Positions 35,817 to 45,159 of a DNA stretch of 64,000 bases are shown piece by piece. Every line of letters begins with the position of its first letter. Within the stretch, counting starts at the first letter, position 1. Location: assembly GCF_032464895.1 (NCBI RefSeq), contig NZ_JAWDIC010000001.1, positions 1,674,001 to 1,738,000 of the forward strand, written 5' to 3'. Source of the DNA: Phycicoccus sp. M110.8 (GTDB lineage Bacteria; Actinomycetota; Actinomycetes; Actinomycetales; Dermatophilaceae). Made by a program: the position numbers and the translations under genes. The notes under the pieces were generated by a model, which saw nothing but the letters and a program-made list of their open reading frames with translations, ran no database searches and was not told the DNA's origin.

Positions 35817-38059
35817 GGCGCCGCGGTGGTCTGCTGCGGTGTCGCCCCGCCCAGCGTCAGGGTCGTCGGTGGGGGCACCGTCACCGTCGGCTTGCCCGTG
35901 CCGTTCGTCTTGGTGGGCGTCGGCGTCGTGGTGGTCGTCGTCGGCGGGGTCGTGGTGGTCGTCGTCGTGGTGGTCGTGGTGGTCGTCGACGACGTGGTGG
36001 TGGGCGGCGGCGTGTAGACCTGGTCGTCGCCGAGGCCGGCGCGCTGCGGGAAGTCGATCACCTTCTGGCCCTTGAGCGCAGCGGTCATGAAGTCGGTCCA
36101 GATGCGCAGGGGCACCGTGTTGCCGGTGAGCTCCCCGCTCGTCCCCGGACCGAAGATCCCCGGCACGTTGTTCATCGACAGCTCCGTGCCGTTCTTGCCC
36201 GAGGAGTAGACGCCGACCGCGGTGGCCAGCTGGGGCGTGAACCCGTCGAACCAGGCGGCCTTGTTGTCGGTCGTGGTGCCGGTCTTGCCGGCGGCGGGAC
36301 GGCCGAGGTTCTGGGCGTACGTGCCGGTGCCCTGCTTGACGACCTGCTCCATGGCGTCGGTCGCGTCGGCCGTCACGCTCTTGTCGAAGGCCGCCTTGCG
36401 GGCCGGCTTGGCCTTGTAGTTGAGGTCGCCGGGGCCGCCGGTGACGCTGCGGATGAAATAGGGACTGGTCCGCACACCCTGCGAGGCGATGGTGGCGTAG
36501 GCGTTCGCCATGTCGATGACCTTCACCGAGGAGGTGCCGAGCACGTTGGCGTAGTTGGTCCCGAGCCCCTTGCTCGGCAGGCCCGCGGCGACGGCGGCGT
36601 CCTTGGTCTTGTCCGGGCCGACCTTGATGTTGAGCTGGGCGTAGACCGTGTTGACCGAGTGGGCCGTCGCCGTGCGCAGGTCGATGTTCCCGAACTGCTC
36701 ACCCGGGAAGGGCCCGAAGTTCCGGACCCCACCGCGCCGCAGGAAGTCGGTGGCCGCCGACTTGTCCGCGAACTCCGGGAAGTACTGCGGGCTGCGGCCG
36801 TCGAACCTGGTCTTGGTGGAGATCGGCTTGTCCTGGGACAGGGCCGCCAGCAGGGTGAAGGCCTTGAAGGTCGACCCCGCCTGCATCGTCGCGTCGGTCG
36901 CGGTGTTGAACTGCTCCTTGCGGTAGTCCGCGCCGCCGTACATCGCGACGACCGCGCCGTCGCCGGGCTTGATCGCCGTCAGCCCGACGCGCAGGCTCTC
37001 GGTCCCCTTGCCCTTCGGCATGCGGGCCTTGACCGCGTCGATGGCGGCCTTCTGGGCCCGGGCGTCGATGGTCGTGACGATCCGGAAGCCACCCCGGTCG
37101 ATGTCCTGGTCGGTGAGCTTGAGCTTGGCCTTGAGCTCGTTCTTGACCAGGGCGGTGATGAAGCCGTTGGGCCCGGACTTGCTCTTGGCCGGCTCGTACT
37201 TCACCAGGCTCTTGGTCGGGAACTGGGCCTTGTCACGCTCGGCCTGGGTGATCCAGCCCTTGGTGACCATGCCGTCCATGACGTAGTTCCAGCGCGCCTC
37301 GGCGTTGGCCTTCTGCTTCTCCCCCAGGCCCGGGTCGAAGTAGGTCGGGCCCTTGACGACCGAGGCCAGCAGGGCGCCCTCGGAGACGGTCAGCTTGGAG
37401 ACGTCCTTGCCGAAGTACGCCTTCGACGCGGTCTGGATGCCGTACGCACCGCGGCCGTAGTAGATCGTGTTGAGGTAGTTCTGCAGGATCGTGTCCTTGG
37501 ACTCCTGCTTGGCGATCTTGATCGAGATGATGATCTCCTTCCCCTTGCGGGAAAGGGTCTGGTCCTGGGTGAGGAAGTAGTTCTTCACGTACTGCTGCGT
37601 GATCGTCGACCCCGACTGCACCTCGCCGCCGCGCAGCGTCGCCCAGGCACCGCGCAGGATGCCGGTCGGGCTGATGCCGGAGTTGCTGTAGAAGTCGCGG
37701 TCCTCCGCGGACAGGTGCGCCTCCTGGACGGGCTTGGGCACCTGGGACAGCTGGACGTCCTCGCGGTTGATCTCGCTGATCCGGTCGAGCTCGGTCTTGC
37801 CGTCGGCGAAGTAGATGATCGACGCCTGCCGGTCGGCGAGCTCGTTCGGCTGCGGCACCTTGACCATCGCGTAGGCGACGAAGAAGGCGATCACGCCGAG
37901 GAGGACGCCGGCCAGCGCCACGAGGCCGAGCCGCTTCGCCCAGACCTTCCCGCGGCCACCACGGCCGCGTTGGCCGGTGCTGCGTGGGCTGCTGGACTTC
38001 TCCCTGCGGGTGCGCGCCGCCTTGGCGCCGGCCCGCGTACTGGGACGTGAGGAGCTCAT
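35813..38059 (-). CDS. ponA: Bifunctional penicillin-binding protein (class A, PonA-type)
   Basis: This 748-residue protein has a basic cytoplasmic leader, a membrane helix at 43-65, a GT51 transglycosylase domain with catalytic Glu in SAEDRDFYSN (Glu119) and QSGSTITQQYVKN, and a transpeptidase domain with STFK at 396-399, SVN at 468-470 and KTGTT near 610. It polymerises and crosslinks peptidoglycan. A Thr/Pro tail of about 60 residues, including a run of 13 Thr, ends the protein and probably spans or decorates the wall. ATG 38059. It forms an operon with the GT87-like gene and is divergent from padR. Confidence 0.95.
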   Translation of the reverse strand: MSSSRPSTRAGAKAARTRREKSSSPRSTGQRGRGGRGKVWAKRLGLVALAGVLLGVIAFFVAYAMVKVPQPNELADRQASIIYFADGKTELDRISEINREDVQLSQVPKPVQEAHLSAEDRDFYSNSGISPTGILRGAWATLRGGEVQSGSTITQQYVKNYFLTQDQTLSRKGKEIIISIKIAKQESKDTILQNYLNTIYYGRGAYGIQTASKAYFGKDVSKLTVSEGALLASVVKGPTYFDPGLGEKQKANAEARWNYVMDGMVTKGWITQAERDKAQFPTKSLVKYEPAKSKSGPNGFITALVKNELKAKLKLTDQDIDRGGFRIVTTIDARAQKAAIDAVKARMPKGKGTESLRVGLTAIKPGDGAVVAMYGGADYRKEQFNTATDATMQAGSTFKAFTLLAALSQDKPISTKTRFDGRSPQYFPEFADKSAATDFLRRGGVRNFGPFPGEQFGNIDLRTATAHSVNTVYAQLNIKVGPDKTKDAAVAAGLPSKGLGTNYANVLGTSSVKVIDMANAYATIASQGVRTSPYFIRSVTGGPGDLNYKAKPARKAAFDKSVTADATDAMEQVVKQGTGTYAQNLGRPAAGKTGTTTDNKAAWFDGFTPQLATAVGVYSSGKNGTELSMNNVPGIFGPGTSGELTGNTVPLRIWTDFMTAALKGQKVIDFPQRAGLGDDQVYTPPPTTTSSTTTTTTTTTTTTTPPTTTTTTPTPTKTNGTGKPTVTVPPPTTLTLGGATPQQTTAAP

Positions 38060-38088
38060 CTGACCTTCCCGATCGGCATACGTGCGTG

Positions 38089-38108
38089 GGGTCGCCCGGG
38101 GGCGACCC
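38089..38108. promoter_or_regulatory. Palindrome on the ponA side of the ponA-padR gap
   Basis: Arms GGGTCGCCC (38089-38097) and GGGCGACCC (38100-38108) form a perfect inverted repeat with two central bases, 30 bases upstream of the ponA start codon. It could be an operator or a leader hairpin for ponA. The DNA is very GC-rich, so chance is more likely than for AT-rich sites. Confidence 0.4.
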
Positions 38109-38162
38109 GGGTCAAGTATGGCCTGCTCTTCCTGTGAGGGCTCGCCCGGCGGAATCGCGCGC

Positions 38163-38185
38163 GGATATATCGCGCCGATATATCC
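38163..38185. promoter_or_regulatory. Probable PadR operator upstream of padR-ino1
   Basis: A 23-base palindrome has arms GGATATATC (38163-38171) and GATATATCC (38177-38185) around GCGCC. An ATAT-rich site is striking in this GC-rich DNA. TACGCT at 38191-38196 is a plausible -10, so the palindrome would overlap the -35 region of padR. AT-rich dyads of this kind are common PadR targets, so autoregulation of padR-ino1 is likely. Confidence 0.75.
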
Positions 38186-38267
38186 AGTGCTACGCTTCCC
38201 GCCAACCGGTCACCGCGAGGTGGCCGCTGACCCCCCGTTCGTCCGCCGTCCCGTGGAAGGAGGCCCC

Positions 38268-38888
38268 GTGAGTCGCCGGTCCGAGCTGCTCGAGTTCGCC
38301 GTCCTGGGCCTGCTCCACGAGAGCCCGATGCACGGCTACGAGCTGCGCAAGCGGCTCAACGCGGCGCTCGGCGTCTTCCGGGCGCTGTCGTACGGGACGC
38401 TCTACCCCTGCCTGCGGGGGCTGCTCGACCGGGGCCTCATCACCGAGGTCGCCGACACCGCCGCGGCGGGGACGGTGGGGTCCAAGCGGGCCCGGATCGT
38501 CTACGAGCTCACCGCAGACGGCAAGGAGCACTTCCAGGACCTCGCCAAGGAGGCCGGGCCGACGGCGTGGGAAGACGACACGTTCGACGTCCACCTCGCG
38601 TTCTTCGCCCGCACCGAGGCCGAGGTCCGGCTGCGGATCCTGGAGGGCCGGCGCAGCCGGCTCGAGGAGCGGCTGGCGACCATCCGGTCGGCGTCCGCGA
38701 AGAACCGCGAGCGCCTCGACGCGTACACCACCGCGCTGCAGCAGCACGGTGAGGACGCCGCCGAGCGCGAGGTCCGCTGGCTCAACGAGCTCATCACCGC
38801 GGAGCGGAACATCCCCGCGTCCACCCCGCGGTCCACCCCGGCCGGCAGCCCCGCGGCCACCAACCCCATCACAGGAAACAAGGAGTAA
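38268..38888 (+). CDS. PadR-family transcriptional regulator
   Basis: This 206-residue protein has the PadR winged helix with [20 protein letters not shown] and [18 protein letters not shown] at residues 5-60, then a helical dimerisation region of the AphA-like kind ([20 protein letters not shown]). A Pro/Ser/Thr-rich tail ends it. The GTG at 38268 follows AAGGAGG. Its stop codon overlaps the ribosome-binding site of ino1, four bases before the ino1 ATG, so the two are co-transcribed. The padR-ino1 pair is conserved in actinobacteria, and control of inositol synthesis is the likely role. Confidence 0.93.
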   Translation: MSRRSELLEFAVLGLLHESPMHGYELRKRLNAALGVFRALSYGTLYPCLRGLLDRGLITEVADTAAAGTVGSKRARIVYELTADGKEHFQDLAKEAGPTAWEDDTFDVHLAFFARTEAEVRLRILEGRRSRLEERLATIRSASAKNRERLDAYTTALQQHGEDAAEREVRWLNELITAERNIPASTPRSTPAGSPAATNPITGNKE

Positions 38889-38892
38889 CCCC

Positions 38893-39984
38893 ATGGGATC
38901 CGTGCGCGTCGCCATCGTCGGCGTCGGCAACTGTGCCAGCTCGCTGGTGCAGGGTGTCGAGTACTACAAGGACGCCGACCCGGCCGGCACCGTGCCTGGC
39001 CTCATGCACGTCCAGTTCGGTGAGTACCACGTCAAGGACGTCGAGTTCGTCGCCGCCTTCGACGTGGACGCCAAGAAGGTCGGCTTCGACCTGTCCGAGG
39101 CGATCAACAACTCCGAGAACAACACCATCAAGATCGCGGACGTCCCGCCGACCGGTGTCACCGTGCAGCGCGGCCACACCCTCGACGGCATCGGCAAGTA
39201 CTACGCCATGACCATCGAGGAGTCCGACGCCGAGCCCGTGGACGTCGTCCAGGTGCTCAAGGACACCCAGGCCGACGTGCTCGTCTCCTACCTGCCGGTG
39301 GGCTCCGAGGACGCCGACAAGTTCTACGCCCAGTGCGCGATCGACGCGGGTGTCGCGTTCGTCAACGCGCTCCCGGTCTTCATCGCCTCCGACCCGGAGT
39401 GGGCGGCGAAGTTCGAGGCGGCCGGCGTGCCGATCATCGGCGACGACATCAAGAGCCAGGTCGGTGCCACCATCACCCACCGCGTCATGGCCAAGCTGTT
39501 CGAGGACCGCGGCGTCACGCTGGACCGCACCTACCAGCTCAACGTCGGCGGCAACATGGACTTCAAGAACATGCTCGAGCGCGAGCGCCTCGAGTCCAAG
39601 AAGGTCTCCAAGACCCAGGCCGTCACCTCCAACCTGACCGGCCCGCTGGCCGACAAGAAGGACGACCGCAACGTCCACATCGGCCCGTCGGACTACGTCG
39701 CGTGGCTCGACGACCGCAAGTGGGCGTACGTCCGCCTCGAGGGCCGCGCGTTCGGCGACGTGCCGCTGAACCTCGAGTACAAGCTCGAGGTCTGGGACTC
39801 CCCGAACTCGGCCGGCATCATCATCGACGCCATCCGTGCGGCGAAGATCGCCAAGGACCGCGGCATCGGCGGCGCGCTGCTCAGCGCCTCGTCCTACCTC
39901 ATGAAGTCCCCGCCCGTGCAGCGCGAGGACACCGAGGGCCGCGCCAAGCTCGAGGCCTTCATCGCCGGCACCGAAGAGCGCTGA
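38893..39984 (+). CDS. ino1: Inositol-3-phosphate synthase
   Basis: This 363-residue enzyme converts glucose 6-phosphate to inositol 3-phosphate with bound NAD+. [16 protein letters not shown] at 6-21 binds [23 protein letters not shown] and [19 protein letters not shown] are the conserved catalytic segments. The product feeds phosphatidylinositol and mycothiol synthesis in actinobacteria. AAGGAGT lies seven bases before the ATG. It ends the padR-ino1 unit and is followed by a strong hairpin. Confidence 0.97.
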   Translation: MGSVRVAIVGVGNCASSLVQGVEYYKDADPAGTVPGLMHVQFGEYHVKDVEFVAAFDVDAKKVGFDLSEAINNSENNTIKIADVPPTGVTVQRGHTLDGIGKYYAMTIEESDAEPVDVVQVLKDTQADVLVSYLPVGSEDADKFYAQCAIDAGVAFVNALPVFIASDPEWAAKFEAAGVPIIGDDIKSQVGATITHRVMAKLFEDRGVTLDRTYQLNVGGNMDFKNMLERERLESKKVSKTQAVTSNLTGPLADKKDDRNVHIGPSDYVAWLDDRKWAYVRLEGRAFGDVPLNLEYKLEVWDSPNSAGIIIDAIRAAKIAKDRGIGGALLSASSYLMKSPPVQREDTEGRAKLEAFIAGTEER

Positions 39985-40022
39985 CCGCGCTGCTCGGCTG
40001 AGCAGACCGCACACGCCGAAGG

Positions 40023-40051
40023 GCGCCTCCCGCACTGGTTGCGGGAGGCGC
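40023..40051. terminator. Terminator between ino1 and the transglutaminase-like gene
   Basis: Arms GCGCCTCCCGCA (40023-40034) and TGCGGGAGGCGC (40040-40051) form a perfect 12-base stem with loop CTGGT, followed by TCTCG. It lies between convergent genes and can act in both directions. Confidence 0.85.
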
Positions 40052-40152
40052 TCTCGCGTATGCCGGGTGCCCACCCCTCCCCGACTTCGGGCCACTGGAC
40101 CCCCGACCAGACGGCCCGGACCGGGGTCGGGTGGCCCGAAGTGCGAAAGGGG

Positions 40153-42639
40153 TCAGGCGGGCTGGGGCTCGCGGTCGGTCGTACGCGCCGCCTCACCCGG
40201 GCCCGCCGGTCCGGGAGGTGCCCCCTTGGCCGTGCGCGCCGGACGGGCCGGGCCCTTGCTGAACAGGGGGCGCAGGTCGACGTCGGAGCGCAGGCGGCGC
40301 CAGAAGTCGGCGTTCGCGCGCAGGTCCGAGCGCGCCTCGTTCGTGGCCGCCCAGTACGCCGCGGCGTCGGCGTCCGAGGGCACGCCCGGTCCGAAGACGA
40401 GCGAGTTGGCCGACACCGCGAGCGGTCGCGTGTCGACCGGCCCGGAGATCGCCGCCGCCTGCTCCAGCCGGGTGGCCCGCCGGGGCGGGTGGTGGCCGTA
40501 GGAGCGCGCGCTGGCGACGAGGTCGCTCCACGCCCAGGCGACCCGGGCCGGTGTGGGACCGCGGGTCGCGTGCCGGCGTCGGCGCCACGCCTTGAGCCCG
40601 CGGACCAGCCAGTAGAGCACCGTGAGCACGAGCAGCGGCAGCAGCACGTAGAGCACGAGCACCCGCAGCCACCACGGCCAGGACGAGGGGTCGAGCAGCT
40701 TCTTCGGCGGCTTCTTGAGGTTGGTGGCGTTCTGCGCCTGGTCCGGCCCCTGCAGCACGCTCGGCGGGTTGCTGCCCGGCGGCGGCGGCACGAGCGCGCC
40801 GACCTTGCGGTCCTGGACCTTGGTCTGCAGCTCCTTGGGCTTGCGGTCGCGGTCGGGCAGGAAGTTGTCCTGCAGCACCGGCACCCACGTCCCGGTGGCG
40901 TCGCGGACCTCGACCCAGGCGTGCACGTCCTTGCCCTGCACCTGCCCGGAGGCCGGAACGATCGCGCCCATGACGACCCGGGTCGGGATGCCGAGGCGGT
41001 TCCCGACGAGGGCGAGGGTCGCGGCGTACTGCTCGTCGTCGCCGGCGAGCTGCGGGATGGAGGTGAACCGCGAGAGCCGGCCGATGCTGTGGCCCGGCAG
41101 GTAGAACCGCTCGACCGAGTTCTCCGTGCCGCCGTCGGTGTAGGCGCCCTCGGACTGCATCACCCGCGCGACGGAGCGGAACTGCGCCCAGGGGTCGGGC
41201 TCCTCACCGGTCCAGGCGTCGAGCTTGGCGTCGAGGAACGAGGTGTCGGTGCCCTCGGTGAGCGAGCCGGTCGAGGTCGACAGCGACTGCGGCATCCTCG
41301 CGACCGTCTGCGGGACGAGCGCGGTGAACGTGTAGGTGTCGCCCGCCTCGAGCCGGGCCGGGACCAGCGCGGTGTTGGTGTCGACGTTGAGCCACAGCTG
41401 GGAGGCCAGCGCGTCCTGCCGGGCGCCGGTGAACCGGAAGCCCGTCACGGTGCCGGCGGTCGGGAGCCACACGTCGCTGTACCCGCCGTCGGGCACGGTG
41501 ACCGTCACCGTCGTGGGGCGGCCGGGGCCCTGCGCCGCGACGGTGCGGCCCACCTGCTGGAACGACGCCCCCGGCACCACCGACCCGCTGTTGGCCCGGC
41601 TCGCCGCGCCCCAGACGGAGCCGTCGTAGGAGTCGAGGGTGGCGAACCGCAGCGGGGTGCCGGCGGGCAGGCCGCGCACGTCGAGCACGGGCGTGTTGTA
41701 GAGGTCCGCCTTGTTGGGCTCGGTGTACTTGCGGAAGCCGGCCAGCGGGCTCGCGAACGCGGCGATGTCGATCGGCGGCGTCACGTGCGCTCGGGCCACC
41801 AGCCGGGGGTTGGCGTCGCCACCGGGCAGGTGCGGCCCGACGACGAGGCCGGCGACCGCCGCCAGGGCGACCAGGCCGGTGCCCACCCCGAGCCGCGTGG
41901 TGCGGCCGGCACCGTTCTGCAGCGGCGCGCGAGTGCGCGCGGAGCGCTCGACCATCCAGCCGATCGCCACGACGGCGAACCCGACACCCTGCACGGCGAG
42001 CGCCGCCGGCTCGAGGGTCCCGAGCACGATGACCAGGCCGAGCACGGCCAGCGGTGCCAGCACCACGGCATACGGCGAGCGCAGGCGGCGCGCGACGGCG
42101 TAGGTGACGGCCCCGCCGACCAGGCCCACGGCCCAGGGCAGCGCGTGCAGCTCGGCGGTCGCGTCGACGGGCGGCAGGAGCGTGACGAGCCGCTTCCAGC
42201 CGTGGACCGCCGTCTGCGCCAGGTCGGCGAACGTCCGCAGGCTCGGCACGACCCCACCGACGAGGTCGCCCCGGACGGCGAACGGGCCCCCGAGCAGGAA
42301 GTACGCCACGACGACCGCTGCCAGCGTGACGGCGGCGGGCAGCCGCAGGGCGGCGGTGACGTGCGCGAGGAGCAGCCCCACCACGAGTCCGCCGGCCGCG
42401 GCCAGCACCCAGGCGTACCCGGCGAAGTCGGTGCGGAAGCCCAGCAGGGCCAGGCCCACGAGGACGACGGTGAAGGCGGCGTCGACGAGCGCGTACCGGC
42501 CGGGCACCAGCCCGCGCCCCTCGGCGTCGGCGCGTGCCCGGGCGCGGGTGACCGTCCACGACCGGGCACGGGTCAGCCCCGGCGCCGTGCGGTCGCGGTG
42601 CGGGCCGGTGGGACCGCTGGGGTATGCCGTGTCGCTCAC
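40153..42639 (-). CDS. Transglutaminase-like (TgpA/DUF3488) membrane protein lacking the catalytic Cys
   Basis: This 828-residue protein has about six N-terminal helices (50-270), an extracytoplasmic transglutaminase-like domain (about 490-620), a Pro-rich linker, one membrane helix in WWLRVLVLYVLLPLL and a cytoplasmic C-terminal region ending in a basic Pro/Ala tail. The usual GxCEQF core reads AGDDEQYA, so the nucleophile position is Asp535; His573 in KDVHAWVEV is kept. It may therefore bind peptides without catalysis or use other chemistry. The GTG at 42639 overlaps the DUF58 stop as GTGA. MoxR, DUF58 and TgpA genes often occur together. Confidence 0.88.
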   Translation of the reverse strand: MSDTAYPSGPTGPHRDRTAPGLTRARSWTVTRARARADAEGRGLVPGRYALVDAAFTVVLVGLALLGFRTDFAGYAWVLAAAGGLVVGLLLAHVTAALRLPAAVTLAAVVVAYFLLGGPFAVRGDLVGGVVPSLRTFADLAQTAVHGWKRLVTLLPPVDATAELHALPWAVGLVGGAVTYAVARRLRSPYAVVLAPLAVLGLVIVLGTLEPAALAVQGVGFAVVAIGWMVERSARTRAPLQNGAGRTTRLGVGTGLVALAAVAGLVVGPHLPGGDANPRLVARAHVTPPIDIAAFASPLAGFRKYTEPNKADLYNTPVLDVRGLPAGTPLRFATLDSYDGSVWGAASRANSGSVVPGASFQQVGRTVAAQGPGRPTTVTVTVPDGGYSDVWLPTAGTVTGFRFTGARQDALASQLWLNVDTNTALVPARLEAGDTYTFTALVPQTVARMPQSLSTSTGSLTEGTDTSFLDAKLDAWTGEEPDPWAQFRSVARVMQSEGAYTDGGTENSVERFYLPGHSIGRLSRFTSIPQLAGDDEQYAATLALVGNRLGIPTRVVMGAIVPASGQVQGKDVHAWVEVRDATGTWVPVLQDNFLPDRDRKPKELQTKVQDRKVGALVPPPPGSNPPSVLQGPDQAQNATNLKKPPKKLLDPSSWPWWLRVLVLYVLLPLLVLTVLYWLVRGLKAWRRRRHATRGPTPARVAWAWSDLVASARSYGHHPPRRATRLEQAAAISGPVDTRPLAVSANSLVFGPGVPSDADAAAYWAATNEARSDLRANADFWRRLRSDVDLRPLFSKGPARPARTAKGAPPGPAGPGEAARTTDREPQPA

Positions 42640-44189
42640 GTGAGTGCCCCGCTCGCGAGGACGGCGCGCAGGTCCTGGATGCGCCGGATGTTGAGGCGGA
42701 CGACCCCGCCGATGTGCCGGACGCCGGTCTCCTGCATGGCGTCGATGGTCAGGACCACCTTGGTGACCTCCAGCTCGAACCGGTCGAGGGCGCGCTGGGC
42801 CTCGATGAACGGGCGGCGGGGGCCGGTCACGAGCACGGCGATGGAGGTGTCGGGCGCGAGGGCCAGGGCCTCGCCGCACTGGGCGTAGAGGTCGGAGCTG
42901 CCCAGGGTGACGCGCGCGAACGCGTCGAGGGTGAGGGAGGCGGTGGTCCGGGAGACCTTCTCGGCCCGGCAGACGACCGTCGTGTCCTTGTCGTCGAGGA
43001 TCGAGCGGCGGGCGAGCGAGGCGGCGGCGGAGATGGCGGTCTCGACCTCGTCCTCGCCACCCTCGTAGTGCTCCGGGTCGGCGTCGACGACGAGGCACAG
43101 GTGCGAGCGCCGCGTGTCGAGGAACTGCCGGACGAGCAGCCGGCCCGCCTTGGCCGAGGAGCGCCAGTGGATGTAGCGCCGGTCGTCACCGGGCTGGTAC
43201 TCGCGCAGGGCGTGGAAGGCCAGGTCCGACATCGACAGGTCCTGGGTGGTCTCGCCCTCGAGGTCGCGGAGCAGGCCGGCCCCGAGCGACTCCAGCGACA
43301 CGGTCCGCGGGTGGACGTACAGGTCGGTGACGTCGGTCCACTGCTCGGTGCGGCGCACGAGCCCGAGCGGGTCGCCCTGGACGGTCGAGGCAGGACCCAC
43401 CGGGATGACCCCACGGCGGTGGGTGGGCACGACGAAGAGCTCCTCGTGCTCCTTGCCGGCGGCCAGGGTGGGCAGGGTGAACCGGGCGGCGGAGACGCCG
43501 ACCGGCAGCTCGACGACGACGGGCAGCATCGGGCGCTTGCTGGCGTTCGCGACGGTCACCCGCCCGGTCGCCGGCTCCCCGACGCTCACCCGCACGGGCT
43601 CGAGCTCGGTGGTGATCCGCACCCGGGTGCGACCGAGCGCGAGCAGCAGACAGGCCAGCCACAGGACGAGGCAGGCGGCGGCGAGCATCAGGAGCTCGGT
43701 CCAGCCGGTGCGCACGCCGACGACCCAGCCGACGACACCGAGGGCGAGCACGGCCCACCCGAGGGCCGCGACCCAGCGCGCCGTGTCGAGCACCGGGCTC
43801 CAGGCGCCACGGGTGCGGTCGCGCACGTCCGCCGCCCGCGTACCCACCTGGGCGCTGACCCGGTCCAGCCTCGCGCGGGCGGCCGGCGGGAGCACCACAC
43901 CGGCCGTTCCGCCCGCCCTGCCGGTCGTGCCGAACGACGGCAGCGACACCGAGGGGCGCGGGATGGACCGCAGCGAGGGCACACGCCGCGCGCCCGAGGG
44001 CGCGGCACCGGCACCAGCACCGGCACCGCGCGCAGCCCTGCGAGGGGCACCGCCACCGCGGGCAGCCTTGCGGGCGGCACCGGCACCGCGCGCACCCGAG
44101 CGGGCGCGCAGCTCGGCACGGCTGACCGTCCGCTCCTCCGGAGCGGGGTCGGGCGGGGGTCCGGGAGCCGGACCGGTGGACTGGGACAT
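42636..44189 (-). CDS. DUF58 domain protein (VWA-like)
   Basis: This 517-residue protein has a Gly/Ala/Arg/Pro-rich cytoplasmic leader of about 100 residues, two helices (about 150-190), a beta-rich region and the DUF58 core. REYQPGDDRRYIHWRSSAK is the family signature, and DTRRSHLCLVVDADPE begins the VWA-like fold. DUF58 proteins work beside MoxR ATPases, probably in assembling or activating partner proteins. ATG 44189 lies one base after the moxR stop, and the 3' end overlaps the transglutaminase-like gene. Confidence 0.9.
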   Translation of the reverse strand: MSQSTGPAPGPPPDPAPEERTVSRAELRARSGARGAGAARKAARGGGAPRRAARGAGAGAGAAPSGARRVPSLRSIPRPSVSLPSFGTTGRAGGTAGVVLPPAARARLDRVSAQVGTRAADVRDRTRGAWSPVLDTARWVAALGWAVLALGVVGWVVGVRTGWTELLMLAAACLVLWLACLLLALGRTRVRITTELEPVRVSVGEPATGRVTVANASKRPMLPVVVELPVGVSAARFTLPTLAAGKEHEELFVVPTHRRGVIPVGPASTVQGDPLGLVRRTEQWTDVTDLYVHPRTVSLESLGAGLLRDLEGETTQDLSMSDLAFHALREYQPGDDRRYIHWRSSAKAGRLLVRQFLDTRRSHLCLVVDADPEHYEGGEDEVETAISAAASLARRSILDDKDTTVVCRAEKVSRTTASLTLDAFARVTLGSSDLYAQCGEALALAPDTSIAVLVTGPRRPFIEAQRALDRFELEVTKVVLTIDAMQETGVRHIGGVVRLNIRRIQDLRAVLASGALT

Positions 44190-44190
44190 G

Positions 44191-45159
44191 TCAGGCGACG
44201 CGCTCGACCGGCGGCTCGACCTCGCCGAGGACCTGGGTGATGACCTGATCCACGGTGACGTTCGCGAACTGCGCCTCGGCCGTCAGCAGCAGGCGGTGGC
44301 ACAGCACCGGCTGGGCGAGGGCCTTGATGTCGTCGGGGATGACGTGCGTGCGACCCTGGCTGGCCGCCCACGTCTTGGCACAGCGGATGAAGGCGAGGCA
44401 GCCGCGGACCGAGAGGCCGAGCTTGACCGACACGTGCCGCCGGGAGGCCTCGGCGATCTGCGAGACGTAGGCGAGGATCGCGGGGTCGACGTGGATCTCG
44501 TCGGCGAGCGCGGCCATGTCGGTGACGACGCTGCTGGTGACCACGGCGGACAGCGACCCGGCGCGGTCACGCACCTTGGCGTCGCGCAGGACGGCGACGG
44601 TGGCCTCGACGTCGGGGTAGCCCAGGCTCGTCTTCATGAGGAACCGGTCGAGCTGCGCCTCGGGCAGCCGGTAGGTGCCGGCCTGCTCGATCGGGTTCTG
44701 GGTGGCGATGACCATGAACGGCCTGCCGGCCTCGTGCCGCACGCCGTCGACGGTGACGTGGGCCTCCTCCATGACCTCGAGCAGGGCCGACTGCGTCTTC
44801 GGCGAGGCGCGGTTGATCTCGTCGGCCAGCACGATGTTGGCGAAGATCGGGCCCGGGTGGAAGTCGAACGTCTGCCTGCTCGGGTCATAGATCGTCACGC
44901 CCGTGACGTCGCTCGGCAGCAGGTCGGGCGTGAACTGGATCCGGTTGTTGGTGCCCTGCACGGTGCTCGCGAGCGCCCGGGCCAGCTGCGTCTTGCCGGT
45001 GCCCGGGAAGTCCTCGAGCAGGATGTGCCCCTCGGACAGCATGCAGGTCACCGCGAGCCGGATGACGTGCTCCTTGCCGAGCACCGCCTTCTCGACGTTG
45101 CCCACCATCTGGCGGAAGGCCTGCTCGAACCACTGGGCCTGGTCCTGGGTGACGGTCAT
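44191..45159 (-). CDS. MoxR-family AAA+ ATPase
   Basis: This 322-residue ATPase has Walker A FPGTGKTQ at 51-58, Walker B VLADEIN at 110-116 and sensor 1 in VIATQNPIEQAGTY, followed by the MoxR helical lid with YRLPEAQLDRFLMK. MoxR proteins act as chaperones for VWA-domain partners; here the adjoining DUF58 gene supplies one. The ATG at 45159 overlaps the stop of the 56-codon ORF as ATGA. The giant Ig/FnIII protein upstream could be a client, which is inference. Confidence 0.95.
   Translation of the reverse strand: MTVTQDQAQWFEQAFRQMVGNVEKAVLGKEHVIRLAVTCMLSEGHILLEDFPGTGKTQLARALASTVQGTNNRIQFTPDLLPSDVTGVTIYDPSRQTFDFHPGPIFANIVLADEINRASPKTQSALLEVMEEAHVTVDGVRHEAGRPFMVIATQNPIEQAGTYRLPEAQLDRFLMKTSLGYPDVEATVAVLRDAKVRDRAGSLSAVVTSSVVTDMAALADEIHVDPAILAYVSQIAEASRRHVSVKLGLSVRGCLAFIRCAKTWAASQGRTHVIPDDIKALAQPVLCHRLLLTAEAQFANVTVDQVITQVLGEVEPPVERVA

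Noticed and set aside
35930-36015. GTGGTGGTC-type repeat as a possible CRISPR or promoter array
   Set aside because: It is the in-frame Thr/Pro codon run at the C-terminus of the penicillin-binding protein.
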